A stretch of 64,000 bases of DNA. Origin: Sarcocystis neurona. Its lineage: Eukaryota > Apicomplexa > Conoidasida > Eucoccidiorida > Sarcocystidae. Positions 53,204-64,000 of the stretch are shown here, piece by piece. Both the position numbers and the translations under genes were made by a program. The notes beneath the pieces were generated by a model that saw only the letters and a list, made by a program, of their open reading frames with translations, did no database searches and had not been told where the DNA came from. The DNA is taken from contig KL647292.1 of NCBI GenBank assembly GCA_000727475.1, positions 1,639,186 through 1,703,185 of the forward strand. Reading direction: 5' to 3'. How positions within the stretch are numbered: the first letter of the stretch is position 1; every line of letters starts with the position of its first letter.

Positions 53204-56200
53204 CTGCACGCAGAACGAGGTTGTTCTAAGACATTTTCACCTGTTTTCTTATTTCTTCTCTTCTGCGCCTTTTCGTAATAGTAGAAATACACGAGTGTGT
53301 CTACACACATACACACACGACAGATAAAGAATAAGGACCTCCCAGGAGCACGGGAAGAAGGTACAAACTTCCGCTTCTCAGAAGAAGCCGTGAGGAAAGC
53401 AAGTCTTGCAAAAGAAGGTGACGCGTCCACATTTCTCACCCGTGTTGCTTCCCCATCTCATGAGCAGGCACACGAGAATATATATATATATATTACATAC
53501 AAAGGCGGGGAAATGCAGAGAGACACACAGAAAGACAAACAGAAACTTTTCCCCGCTTTACAAATAGAACATTCCTTTCTATTTCCCCTTTGTGCTTCCT
53601 TTATCGGAGGGTTTCTAGCAGTATTAATTCTGTACTGATACGTTAATATATTTCTCGGTGCACACGATTCTTCTTCTCCCCGCGGTGGCTGCCGCGGCTA
53701 CGGCTACTGCTGGACCTCCTCCTCCTGCTGTTGGGCCGCTGTCTCTCTGTGTCTACATTTCTATACGGAGATTTCTTCCTGTCTCTGTTAATCTGTGTGG
53801 GACTACAAGCATCGGTTAACGGTTTATTGATTATATCTCTCCTGTCTCTGTCTCCGTCTCCTTCTCTCGCAGGCAGGACTGCAAGCGTCTGTTGATGCTT
53901 CGATAGTTATCTCTCTGCTGTCTCTGTCTCTCGAGCCGACAGTCTTTTTTTGTTAATAAGTTCCCTCCCTGCCTACACTGCGAAGAAGTGAATCAGCAAA
54001 CTTCCCTTCCCCCGGCAAACTTGTGCGGCTACACAGACACACAGGAACAGACACGAAAATCTACAGACACTTCTACATAAACAGTACGTACGTTAACGTA
54101 TGTATGTAGACATATAATAGATTGGAAGAGAAAAAGACAAACAGAGAGATTGGCATCGACATACACATAAGAATATACATACAGAAACAGAGATTGAGAG
54201 AAAAAGAGAGACAATCGGAACGAACTGAATAAACAGAAAAGAGACTGCGCTCACACTGCTGTACGTACACCGCTACACATACATATATACATATGCAGAT
54301 AAACAAATAGATATATCAACTTATATATCAAGACGGGTATGTATATAGAGAGAAAGAAAGAGGAAGCGTTTTTTTGCCTACGTGACTGATTCCAGATTGA
54401 AGATTTGCATACGTCGATGTTGGGTAGCCTCCCCAGACGAGCGTTGGGAAAAGGAAACTTATCAACGGCATGACATTTATGAGAACAGAACCGTACTGCA
54501 GATCTATGATTGCATCTTGCAAAGCCTGCAAGCAACAGACAAGGACGAAACATTCGACGGGAAGAGGAGAAGATGAAGAAGACAAAGAAACAGAAGAAGA
54601 GGAGGAAGAACAGAGAACGCAAAAACTCGGAGAAAAAGGAAATATGTGCGGCGGAGAAAAGAGGAAGACACAGATAAAGACGAAGAAAGAGAGGAATTCG
54701 TTCGGAAGAATGGAGAAGAGAGACAGAGAGGAAAAGTGGAAAAGGCGGATAGCGCGTATATGTGTGTGGTGGGGAGATGCAAACGCGAAGAAATGAGAAG
54801 CAACAAACAGGAAGGCCTATCGGGAGAAAACGAAGAGCGAAGCGAAGACAGACCAGAGAAAAGAGGACGACGGGAAGAAGGGGAAGAAAAAGAGTTTTTC
54901 TACGAAGAAAGCGTGTCATATGCAGACACGACAGCAGAAGGAATAGGAAAAGAAGTTGGGAAGCGAGACGATAGCACAGTGAGACAGCAAAGCTGAAGGA
55001 CGGAAGAGAACAAATTCAAAAATACAGAAAATATGGGGTCTCCAAAGTGACGGAAGTTTACTCAAATATTACTACTGCAGTGCGTCAATATTTTTCTATT
55101 CCCACATATATATATCTATTTATTTGCTATACATATATATATAAGACCCATATGTATATATATATATATATGCACAGAGAGAGACAGACAGGCACATATA
55201 TATATATATACACGTAGTTCTATTTACATATAGATATATGTATATCTATATAGATACAGGCACGTATCCATTTTTATCTACACACGGAGGAATGTACAAA
55301 TATACCTATTTATACGTGGTTTTATTTACATGTGGATATGTACTTATCTACGTATACACAGCTACATATCTATTTGCCTACACAGAGAGAAATGTGCTAC
55401 CTGTGTACATATATTTATGTATTCAGATGAATATATATTGTTCTCTTTATCTCCTGTATAGATTGATATGCTCTTCACATATATATATATGGGTAACCTA
55501 TTTAGATACAAATGTATATCAATATATATCACATATACAACTAGATATATACCACTTGCCTATATAACACACATATAGACATATAAACGTATATTTCTCA
55601 TTATTTATTCAGACACACATATATATGTATATTGACCTAGTGTACAGATAAAGATGTTCTACCTATATATATNNNNNNNNNNNNNNNNNNNNNNNNNNNN
55701 NNNNNNNNNNNNNNNNNNNNNNNNNNNNNNNNNNNNNNNNNNNNNNNNNNNNNNNNNNNNNNNNNNNNNNNNNNNNNNNNNNNNNNNNNNNNNNNNNNNN
55801 NNNNNNNNNNNNNNNNNNNNNNNNNNNNNNNNNNNNNNNNNNNNNNNNNNNNNNNNNNNNNNNNNNNNNNNNNNNNNNNNNNNNNNNNNNNNNNNNNNNN
55901 NNNNNNNNNNNNNNNNNNNNNNNNNNNNNNNNNNNNNNNNNNNNNNNNNNNNNNNNNNNNNNNNNNNNNNNNNNNNNNNNNNNNNNNNNNNNNNNNNNNN
56001 NNNNNNNNNNNNNNNNNNNNNNNNNNNNNNNNNNNNNNNNNNNNNNNNNNNNNNNNNNNNNNNNNNNNNNNNNNNNNNNNNNNNNNNNNNNNNNNNNNNN
56101 NNNNNNNNNNNNNNNNNNNNNNNNNNNNNNNNNNNNNNNNNNNNNNNNNNNNNNNNNNNNNNNNNNNNNNNNNATAAAGATGTTCTACCTATATATATAT

Positions 56201-59200
56201 ATATATATATATATGCGTATACAGACGTGCTTCTCGTTTACTATATAAAGATGTGGATATCTATGTATATGTCTCTTGTTGTTCATCTACCTAAATAGGT
56301 ATATCGCTATTTATCAATACAGATAGACAGACGGTACTTGGATAACCCCTACGTACATCTATTCAGATACGAATATATTTTCTATTCTGCTACACAAAGA
56401 GACGTACATTATATATATACATAGATAGATTGATTTATCCATTCGGATATATATATATATATACAAACGTATACCTATTGACGTACTATACAGAAAGATA
56501 CGTAAGACTTGTACACATACCTATTTATAAATGTTGAGGCATATCTATCTATACGTACATATATATATACATACAAGCAGGTACAGAGGTAATAGCTATA
56601 CATATATATACATATATATATTTCTATATACCTGTACGAACCTACAGAAGTGCTACATAAAGATATCTTTATTAACATATATATATGTATCTACCCACGC
56701 AGATACAGATATATAGATTTTCTAAACTATATAGATAGATACGCACCACCTGTGCCTATATATATATATATGTATATGTATATTCAGATACAGACGTATA
56801 TATTCTCTTTATCTCCTATATATATAGAGAGAGAAGTATCATCTGTCTGTATATATCGCTTGACCTACTTGGACAAATATATATCTGTTTATTTATACAG
56901 GCAGATACAGCTGGATATCTATCCCTATTCAATCTGGTAAATATACGTGTGTTTATCTATATACACGTGGACATGTATTACCTATATATAGTCAAGTAGA
57001 AATATGTATACACCTGTTTACTTATACAGATACATATGTATTACCTATTACCTATATTTGTTTATTTCGGTGTATATATATGTATTTATCTATAGGGGTG
57101 AATATATTTCTATCTAGCTGACAGATAGAAACGCACTTCTGTCTACATACTTACACACATATAGATGCATATATATATATATATATGTGAATCTCTTGAG
57201 GAAGTTCATCTCTGTGATAGATAGACAGATATTCTCCACATCAATCTGCGTATATTCTTCATTTGTTCTCGGTGTTACTCCTATACGTTGACCTCCGATA
57301 GATCCACAACATATATCAAAGCCCTGATCTACCTGGTGTGTGCCTACAGATATATACATGTGTATACATATTCGTATCTCTCTCTCTATCGAACCATAGA
57401 GAAGATCAAAGCGTCTTCCTACTTCTTCTGCATACACATGTCTATATTGTAGATATACGCATACGTATGTTTATATTATATATATATACATACATATGTG
57501 TGTCCATTTTGTGTATATATATGTATATATGCGCATGTATGTTTATCTTATATATATATATGCACGTGTATGTTTATATGATAGATATATGCGTATGTGT
57601 GTGTATGTTACAGTTATACGCATATGTATATTTATATTAAATATCTCCCTATCGATTTACAGAAAAGTGCCAACGCACAAGTTTTCGTAACTTCTACCTT
57701 CTTCGGCATCACTGTAAACCGAAGGATGGTGAAGAAAAAAACGTCGTCACTTCCTTTCTATTCTTGAAAATACACTCAAAGAAAGAGAGCAGGACAAGCG
57801 TACCTAGTAGACACTCTCATACCCTATTCACATACATATACATATATATATACATATATGTATGTATAGATAGATATATATATATATATGTAAACATATA
57901 CATGTATATATATAAATTTCTCTCTATATATGTGTAGAGAGAGAGGGAGATCCACCGGCGTGTGTAGACGGCTAGAGAGAGACGCACACACACAGTCACA
58001 CATATATACGCGGAAACAGATCAATATATATATATGTATATGCGGATATATAAATACAAATACGAAGAGAGGGCAAGACAAGGGAAAATATATACAGATA
58101 CATATATATATATATATATATATACAAACAGAGAGAGAAGGATATTAGCAGAGAGAGGCAGATGTATGTGTATACATATAGGGAGATACAGAGAGACACA
58201 CAGAGTGAGTGACAGACACAAACATATAAATGTGTGTATATATGTATGTATAAAGAGCGAGGAAGAAATAAAGACAGAAAAAGTATATGGATGGACTTGT
58301 GTGTGTGTGTGTATAGGCAGGGGTGGGCACGTCTTTCTTCTTTCACACGAGCATGGCACACATTTCGGCCGCTTCTTCAGTTAATGGCAGAAAAGTCCTT
58401 CACCGCAGAAAAGTCTACTTTTCCGTGGACGGTCCCCCCCATTCTTCCTGCCGTCTCCGTCTCCCTTCCCGCCTTCTGCGCCAACAATCCCGTCTCTTCT
58501 CTGCTCGTTTCTCTCTGTGTGTCTCCCCTTCACCGCTGCCCGAGTCACTTCTTCTTCTCGACCTTCTCGTCTGATGCCAAGGGCACGCGATTTCCTTTTC
58601 TTCTTCTTCTTCTTATTCTTCTTATTCTTCTTCTGCTCTTCGTCCTCCTTTTCTGCGAGACTCTTTTCTCGTTTCTTCTTCTTCTTTGGTCTGCCTTTTC
58701 TCTTCTCTGGTGCGGTTCCTCGTCTCTCGTGTCTACATCATCTGCTTTCTTCTTCTCCCTCTGCGCTTTTTTTCTCTTCTGCTCAACTTGCTTTGACGTG
58801 CCTCATTTTTTCCCCTTCCTCCTCTCCTACGTTTTCTCTTTTGCGTCTTCGACGAGTTTTTCTCTTCAACGTGTCATCTCCTGCGTCCCCTCCTCGACTT
58901 GCTTGATCGACTCTTCAACAGTACTTCGTCTTTTTCCTTCCCTCCTTTTCCTTCCCGATATTCTCCTCCTTTTTACTGCTGTCTCTCAATCGCTGTCTCG
59001 CTCGCCTGCTGTGTGTCTCGCCTTCTTGTCTTTCTCTTCTCCTCTTCCTCTTCCTTCTCTTCTTCAGTGGCTTTCTTCCTTTTCTTCTTTCCTCTGCTTT
59101 TCACCGACAGATTACCTGTTCGTCTGCAGGGCCCCCGACGCGAACAGACAGCGCGACCATCAGCGTGCCTCGCACCTTGGAGTTGACGAAGCGAACGGCC

Positions 59201-61694
59201 GCAGGGAGAAATTCTGCGACTGTCGGAGGCGTGTCTAGAGCAACCTCTCCACACAGGGGAGCGAACGCTTCCTGGGGAAGGTGAGCACGAACAAAGAGAC
59301 GAGGAAGCAAGAGAGAAGACGCTGAAAAAGAAGAAGAAACTGTCTTGAGAGAGAAAGCTGAGGGGCCAGAAAAAGACGAGGACGCTCAACACAAAAAAGA
59401 AGGAGAGAGAAATGGCCTGGACAGAGAAACGGAGAAGAAAAAAAGACTGAAAGGGAAAATAGGGAAAGTGCACTACGAGAAGTCTTAGCGGAAGAGGGAC
59501 AGGCCAAAAAAGGCGCAGCAGAAGAGTAGAGAAGAGGAGGACGCGGAAAAAGAAGAAGACACGACCTGTTAGACGAAGCGAAGGACATCCGCCAGAAAAG
59601 AAACGGACGATGAAGAAGGACGCACATTTGTCCGAAGAAGAAGAAATTGAACGCAGCAGAGGACAAGAGACGAGACACAAGACGAAGAAGAAAATGTGCG
59701 TTAGGCGCAGGTGGGACAGAGACAGAAGACGAAGAAAAGAAGAGACGAACAAACTTCGGAGAGCGAAGTAAAAGAAATCACCTCCTCGAAAAGAGGAGAG
59801 CCGCTCCGCAGCCGACTTTTTGTGGAACTTCAACATTTGCAACGCGTGTTGTCACTTCTCTCGAACGAAGAAAAACCGGCACCAAAAAATCGCCGCTTCT
59901 CCTCTACGCGCTTCTCTTCTCCGCTTCTCCTTTTTTCACGTTCGGCGACGCGTGTAAGGCGTCTCGTCTCCCCACACAGAGACAGAAGAAAAAGAGAGAA
60001 ATCCCCTTCTCTCGACCTCCATATGTCGCTGCAGATTCTCCTTTCCACATAAACACTGAAATTTCTTTATCTACACACACACACATGTCTAGAGCCTCCT
60101 TCCCATATTCATCCGCGCTTGGTTTTTATCGCCCACCTGCTCTGTCTACATGTCCTCCTTAGATATTCGTACGACGAAGTGTACTAACAGAGCAAATAAA
60201 TTCAGGCTTCACATACAAATAGATGTACAAATATATATATATATATTTTATGGATGTTCAAAAATAGCGTTGTGTACAGATGTATATGCGGACGTACGAA
60301 TCAACGCAAAAAAAGTCTACAGATCTTCAGACACACATATGTACACACCGCCGCTGGAGCACACGAGAAGAGGAAGTGTTGTAGGCGCAGCTGACAGGCT
60401 CACAAAGAGAAGGAGAGACAAAGAGAGAAAATGAGAGAGAAACAGAGAGAGACACATCAATATGCAGGCACACGTTTGTAGAGGTTCCTAAACATACTAC
60501 GGCCCACATGCACATGTATAAACACGGCATACATATATATACATATGTGTTTGCAGAGTAAGACAGAGAGATAGAGGAAGAGAGAAGGAGAGAAAGGAAG
60601 AAAAACAAGCCGGTGGTTAGACTGGCTGTGCTCGGTGGCGATTTGATGTTGTCCATGTGGTGCTTGTAGATAGTAAAGTGTATATAGAAATAGGCAGGAA
60701 GAGAGAGAGAGGACACGAAAACCGAGCTATTCACAAATATGCGCATATACACGTCAACAGCAGGAACAGCAGCAGCAGCGATATATATACGTATACATAT
60801 ACATATACACACTAACAGCACGAATAGCAGCAGTAGCAAATACACATACGTATATACATATATATATACACACCAGTAGCACGAATAGCAGCAGCAGCGA
60901 CACATATACGTGTATATATGTATACATACCAACAGCAGAATTAGCAGCAGTAGCGACACATATACATATATATATATATATGTACGACAACAGCGGCAAC
61001 GGCAGCAACAGCAGCGGCACCGACACACTCTCATACATTTATATATACATGGACATGTAGCAGCAATAGCGAGAGCAGCAGCAGCGAGGGAATGGACTCT
61101 TATTCATCCTTCCTGCGTCGGAGCCTCCCTCGAGTTGAGGGAGTGGAGAAGAAGAAGAAAGTGTATTTTCTACAACACAACAAATTCATTTTCATCAGGT
61201 CTTCCTTTCCCTTTCTTTTCTCGATTTATCAAGACGCAGAAAAATGCCAAGAAAGGCACACAAAGTCAGCAGCCAGATACGGGCCAATGTGTATACAGAT
61301 TTCTACGGCCGTATAGAGAGAAGGCCACGGCCATGGGCACGTTTTTGTAGGCGTTCGCTTGCAGGGCCTATATGCTTGCATAGAAAAAGATGTTCAAAGA
61401 GAACAAAAGAGAGAGAAATAGATGAGTATGTATGGACGGGGGAGGAGCGGTACACTTGTAGGGGAACTCCATATTGAAGGATTCTGCAAGGAAGTCTATA
61501 CATACGTACACAACAGAGAGATATTTACACATACCCATCTACATAGGCATAGGCAATGAAGAGATACCCACTCTGATATATATATATATATACATACATA
61601 TATAGAGAGAGGGAGAGAGGCAGACATATAGATATAGATAGATATATATAGATAGACATAGGTGAAGAAGACACACGTACTCAGAGATATATGC

Positions 61695-61725
<31 letters not shown>

Positions 61726-61913
61726 GAGAGATAGATAGATAGACAGATAGATAGATATAGATAGATATAGATAGATAGATATAGATAGATAGATATAGAC
61801 AGATAGATATAGATAGATATAGATGGATAGGTATAGATAGATATAGATACATAGATAGATATAGATAGACTGACACAAGTGAAGAAGACACACACACACT
61901 TAGACACATATGC

Positions 61914-61948
<35 letters not shown>

Positions 61949-63279
61949 CAGGTACGGAAGATATACAAAGAGAGATTTATACAGATACATGAATGTACGT
62001 CCATACAGACGTAGGTGAAGAAGACAAAGATCGGCAGGAAGAAAACTGAAGAAGACAGAGACAGAGGGAGGACAAGTAAGACGCGTGGATACATACATGT
62101 ATACATACATATACCTACATATATATATATATATATATATTTGGAAGGCAGAGACAGAGAGAGTGAGACGAGGGCATCATGTTTACGTGTATCCGTATGT
62201 GTGGCAGACACGGAGAGAAAGAACACGAGAAACAGACACAGAGACGGCGGCATTATGTATATATATATATATGTGGAAGACAGAGAAGAAGACAAAAAGG
62301 AAGTGTGATGTATCAGACACACACGTGGGCAGACAGACCTGCGCAGAGAGAAGAAGAGAGAGAGAAGGAAAAGAAGGGAGAAAGAACAGAAGAGCTTTAC
62401 CTCCTGGGTGAGGAAGTTGTCCTTGGAAAGGCCAGTAGCAAAAATGACGTAGTCCACATCGCTTGCGGGGTTTTTTGCAGAAAGCGGGACGGGCACGCGA
62501 ACTTCAAAGTCCGCCGGTCGCAACCCCAGAGAAAGTAACTTCTCGCGAGCGTTTCTGAATCACAAGCAGCAGCAGCAGCAACACCAGCAGCAAGAGCAGG
62601 GAAACAGTAAGGACAACGGCAGCAGCACAACAGCAGTAGCAGCAATAGCAGCAGCACAACAGCAGCAGCAAAATCAGCAGAAATCCCAAGAGCAAAAACA
62701 GCCGCAGGGACACCCGCAGCCGGAGCAACGGCAGCCAGACACGCAGCAGATGTGCAGCCACACAGAAGCGGTAACAGCAGCACAACACCAGCGGGAGAAA
62801 CAGCAACAGCAACAGCAGCATCAACAGCAGCAGTCGGAGAAGCCGCAACAGCAGCAGCAACAGTAGCAGCAGGAGCAACAGCAGCAGTGGTAGAGACAGC
62901 AACAGCAGCAAGAGGAGCAGCAACAGCAGCTTTGGGAGGAGGAAGTGTAGCAGCTGCAGGAGTGTGGAGGTGATAAGATGCAGCGGTCCTTTAAAGAAAA
63001 AGAAGACAGGAGCCAGCTAAGCTGCAGAAGCAGCAATGTCTTTCCCCAGCTAAGCTGCAGAAGCAGCAGTGTCTTCCCCCAGGAATTGAATAATGGAGAA
63101 GAGCAGCAGGAGCAACAGAGAATCTCTTTGTGAACCCAGCAGCAGACATCTAGTTTGTTGCTGAGACAAGAAGAAAACGAAGGTCGACGGACCTTAGCCT
63201 TGTTGCGTAGTCCGGGTAGAAGCATCCCACATACAGGATATCTTGCTGGTAACTCCTCACCAAACGAAGAAATTTCTCC
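53129..63279 (-). CDS. aldehyde dehydrogenase superfamily protein (3' part)
   Basis: Five minus-strand exons (63279-63193, 62554-62401, 59271-59116, 54525-54382, 53203-53129) join in phase to about 205 residues of the C-terminal half of an NAD(P)-type aldehyde dehydrogenase. In order: [115 protein letters not shown] and [19 protein letters not shown]. The E-x-FAP, AV-FVN-GTL, L-YG-V-IN, WGGYP-QSGI and KSVIR-PF blocks are those of a divergent ALDH subfamily. The NAD-binding part and catalytic Cys should be encoded beyond the right edge; the last exon and stop, below 53129, are not resolved. The likely role is oxidation of an aldehyde to an acid; substrate and compartment cannot be told. Confidence 0.85.
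53204..54381 (-). other. ALDH-like gene, intron between exons d and e
   Basis: Mixed sequence with a short TA array (53480-53495), pyrimidine-rich patches and GACA/GAGA-type sequence (54030-54350). No exon seen. Confidence 0.65.
54382..54525 (-). CDS. ALDH-like gene, exon d
   Basis: Lies between GTCTGTTGCTTGCAG and CAC/GTAGGC; 48 codons from [17 protein letters not shown] to [10 protein letters not shown], holding the WGGYP and QSGI signatures. Phase 0 at both ends. Confidence 0.88.
55080..57660. repeat. degenerate TA-rich minisatellite block
   Basis: Loosely repeating units of 60-110 bases with CTACCTGTGTACATATATTT, TATTCAGATAC and ATGTTCTACCTATATAT elements. Contains the 501-base gap. Confidence 0.75.
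55673..56173. other. assembly gap (501 N)
   Basis: Run of N inside the large aldehyde-dehydrogenase intron. The last 25 or so bases before it and the first after it are the same (ATAAAGATGTTCTACC followed by TA). Confidence 0.99.
59116..59271 (-). CDS. ALDH-like gene, exon c
   Basis: Lies between CTCACCTTCCCCAG and GAACAG/GTAATC; 52 codons from [18 protein letters not shown] to [13 protein letters not shown]. Phase 0 at both ends. Confidence 0.88.
60755..61025. repeat. mixed CAG/TA minisatellite, four to five copies
   Basis: A unit of about 60 bases combining AACAGCACGAATAGCAGCAG, TAGCGACACATATACGTATA and a TA stretch; copies near 60760, 60815, 60875, 60930 and 60985. Confidence 0.85.
61620..61960. 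repeat. GATA and TA arrays
   Basis: GATA/GATATA tetranucleotide repeats (61625-61870) between TA arrays. Confidence 0.95.
62401..62554 (-). CDS. ALDH-like gene, exon b
   Basis: Lies between TTGTGATTCAG and GGAG/GTAAAG. Its first A completes Arg; it then reads [20 protein letters not shown] and so on to KDNFLTQE, ending in phase 0. An AGC-repeat intron of 638 bases separates it from exon a. Confidence 0.85.
62560..63150. repeat. CAG tract in ALDH-like intron
   Basis: CAG/GCA triplets on plus (CTG in the transcript) to about 62960. A 36-base direct duplication with CCAGCTAAGCTGCAGAAGCA follows at about 63013 and 63049. Confidence 0.92.
63193..63279 (-). CDS. ALDH-like gene, exon a
   Basis: An 87-base exon between TTCCTTCAG and AAG/GTCCGT, encoding [18 protein letters not shown] and [10 protein letters not shown]. 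Start phase 2, end phase 2. The donor is weaker than the others (GTCCGT). Confidence 0.75.
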
Positions 63280-63790
63280 CTGAAGGAAAGAAGAAGGAAA
63301 AGACTGCGGCAGCAGCAGAAGCGAATGAAGAACGAGAACAAGTGTGAAGCAGCGCAGCTGAAGGGAGCCAGACGAACAGCAGCAGACTTGAAGGAACACC
63401 CCAGGGGCGTGGAAAGGTGGAAACGAAGGAAGCAGCAGCTGCTGCAGCGGCAAAAGAGAGAAAGTGAGGAAGAACGAAAGAGAAGAGACAAAGCAGCAGC
63501 CGATCCAGAGACAGAAGGCGGGGCAGCGACGACGGCACCAACAGAGCCAAGGAGGAAGACGCAGCAGCTGCAGCACCACAAGCGACAGACGCAGCAACAG
63601 GAGCAGCAGGGCAGCCAAGAGGAGCACTCGGGTAAGCAAAAGAAGCAGCAGGGCAAGCGAGAGAAACAGCAGGGCAAGCGAGGGAAACAGCAGGGCAAGC
63701 GAGAGAAACAGCAGGGCAAGCGAGAAGAAAAGCAGGGCAAGCAAGAGCAACAGCAGGGCAAGCCGCAGGAGTATAAGCGGTCAAGATAAG
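63280..63790. repeat. CAG tract with 21-bp tandem unit
   Basis: CAG-rich on plus; at 63640-63765 about six copies of a 21-base unit (CAGCAGGGCAAGCGAGAGAAA) that translates as QQGKREK on plus or a Cys/Phe/Ser/Leu heptad on minus. Upstream of ALDH exon a, so intronic there. Confidence 0.93.
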
Positions 63791-63879
63791 AGAGAAGAGG
63801 AGAAGGAAGAGGAGGAAATGGCACCTCCGCGTCGGCACGCGGCGAGTGCTTTTCTAGTCCTAGCCACATCGTCACTACC

Positions 63880-64000
63880 CCACATATATATATATGTGGA
63901 TTTATATATACATAGACATATATACATGTATATGTATATACATATATATATATATATTTAAATTCACATATATGTGTATATTGTAGGGCGGATGAATATT
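63880..64000. repeat. TA microsatellite at right edge
   Basis: TATATG and TATA arrays to the end of the window; no exon visible. Confidence 0.9.

Larger units (their letters stand above)
54526..59115 (-). other. ALDH-like gene, large TA-rich intron
   Basis: Pyrimidine-rich on the minus strand before the acceptor (54560-54990), then a degenerate TA-rich minisatellite block (55080-57660, containing the second gap), TA/GAGA microsatellites (57820-58300), and a purine-rich start on the minus strand (58380-59110). No exon seen. Confidence 0.75.
59272..62400 (-). other. ALDH-like gene, intron between exons b and c
   Basis: Purine-rich on plus (pyrimidine in the transcript) at 59280-59720 and 62340-62390. 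Contains a minisatellite (60755-61025), an unremarkable non-repetitive patch at 61080-61480, and GATA and TA arrays (61560-61960, 62080-62280). Confidence 0.75.

Noticed and set aside
58234..59238. 334-codon Ser/Phe/Leu-rich plus-strand frame
   Set aside because: Pyrimidine tract antisense to ALDH exon c and its downstream intron.
1..64000. tRNA, rRNA, snRNA genes, CRISPR arrays and telomere-like TTTAGGG arrays
   Set aside because: No A/B-box pair, conserved snRNA core, spacer-repeat array or TTTAGGG array was seen; only isolated TTTAGGG hits such as near 17635.

Overview
The window looks like nuclear DNA of an apicomplexan coccidian, most probably Eimeria. The grounds are the very dense AGC (CAG/CTG) trinucleotide tracts, homopolymeric amino-acid runs inside otherwise conserved enzymes, many short exons separated by kilobase introns with GT-AG ends, and alternation of repeat-rich and repeat-poor blocks like that described for Eimeria chromosomes. 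Nothing looks bacterial or viral. Most long open frames are translations of AGC, TA or purine/pyrimidine repeats and are not genes.

Four conserved genes can be read exon by exon. (1) Left edge, minus strand: DNA primase large subunit (exons 6702-7032 and 2072-2642, a possible upstream exon at 10545-10794; the 3' part with the expected iron-sulphur domain lies off the left edge). (2) Centre, plus strand: a branched-chain amino-acid aminotransferase in four exons (24252 or 21501 to 25061, 25940-26012, 30095-30967, 32983-33227), complete to its stop. (3) Minus strand, 45014 to 39296: the U4/U6.U5 tri-snRNP 27 kDa protein (SNRNP27 family), whose two frames meet at a poly-G run that probably holds a one-base error. 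(4) Right edge, minus strand: an aldehyde-dehydrogenase-superfamily protein in at least five small exons (63279 to 53129), with its 5' part off the right edge. Splice phases agree at every junction between neighbouring exons of the same gene listed here, except the proposed upstream primase exon.

Less certain coding pieces are a helical C-terminal exon at 14611-14971 (+), an orphan exon at 37118-37319 (+), a Cys-rich protein at 51731-52402 (+), and small frames at 15510-15713 and 35831-36259.

Layout: repeat-rich 1-15.4 kb (primase, AGC tracts, a 14-copy minisatellite at 4.0-4.67 kb); repeat-poor 15.4-20.8 kb with decayed frames, a 104-bp tandem duplication and snap-back hairpins; repeat-rich 20.8-33 kb (aminotransferase, one assembly gap); repeat-poor 33.9-36.2 kb with a four-hairpin array; repeat-rich 36.3-45.9 kb (SNRNP27); repeat-poor 46-50 kb; repeat-rich 50-64 kb (Cys-rich frame, aldehyde dehydrogenase, second gap). 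The genes are unrelated housekeeping functions (DNA replication, amino-acid metabolism, splicing, aldehyde oxidation) and do not form one pathway. The most unusual features are structural: a roughly 190-codon insertion between active-site residues of the aminotransferase, introns built from AGC tracts, repeated hairpin elements in the gene-poor blocks, and a recurring GGTGTA-TG-TACACC inverted repeat.
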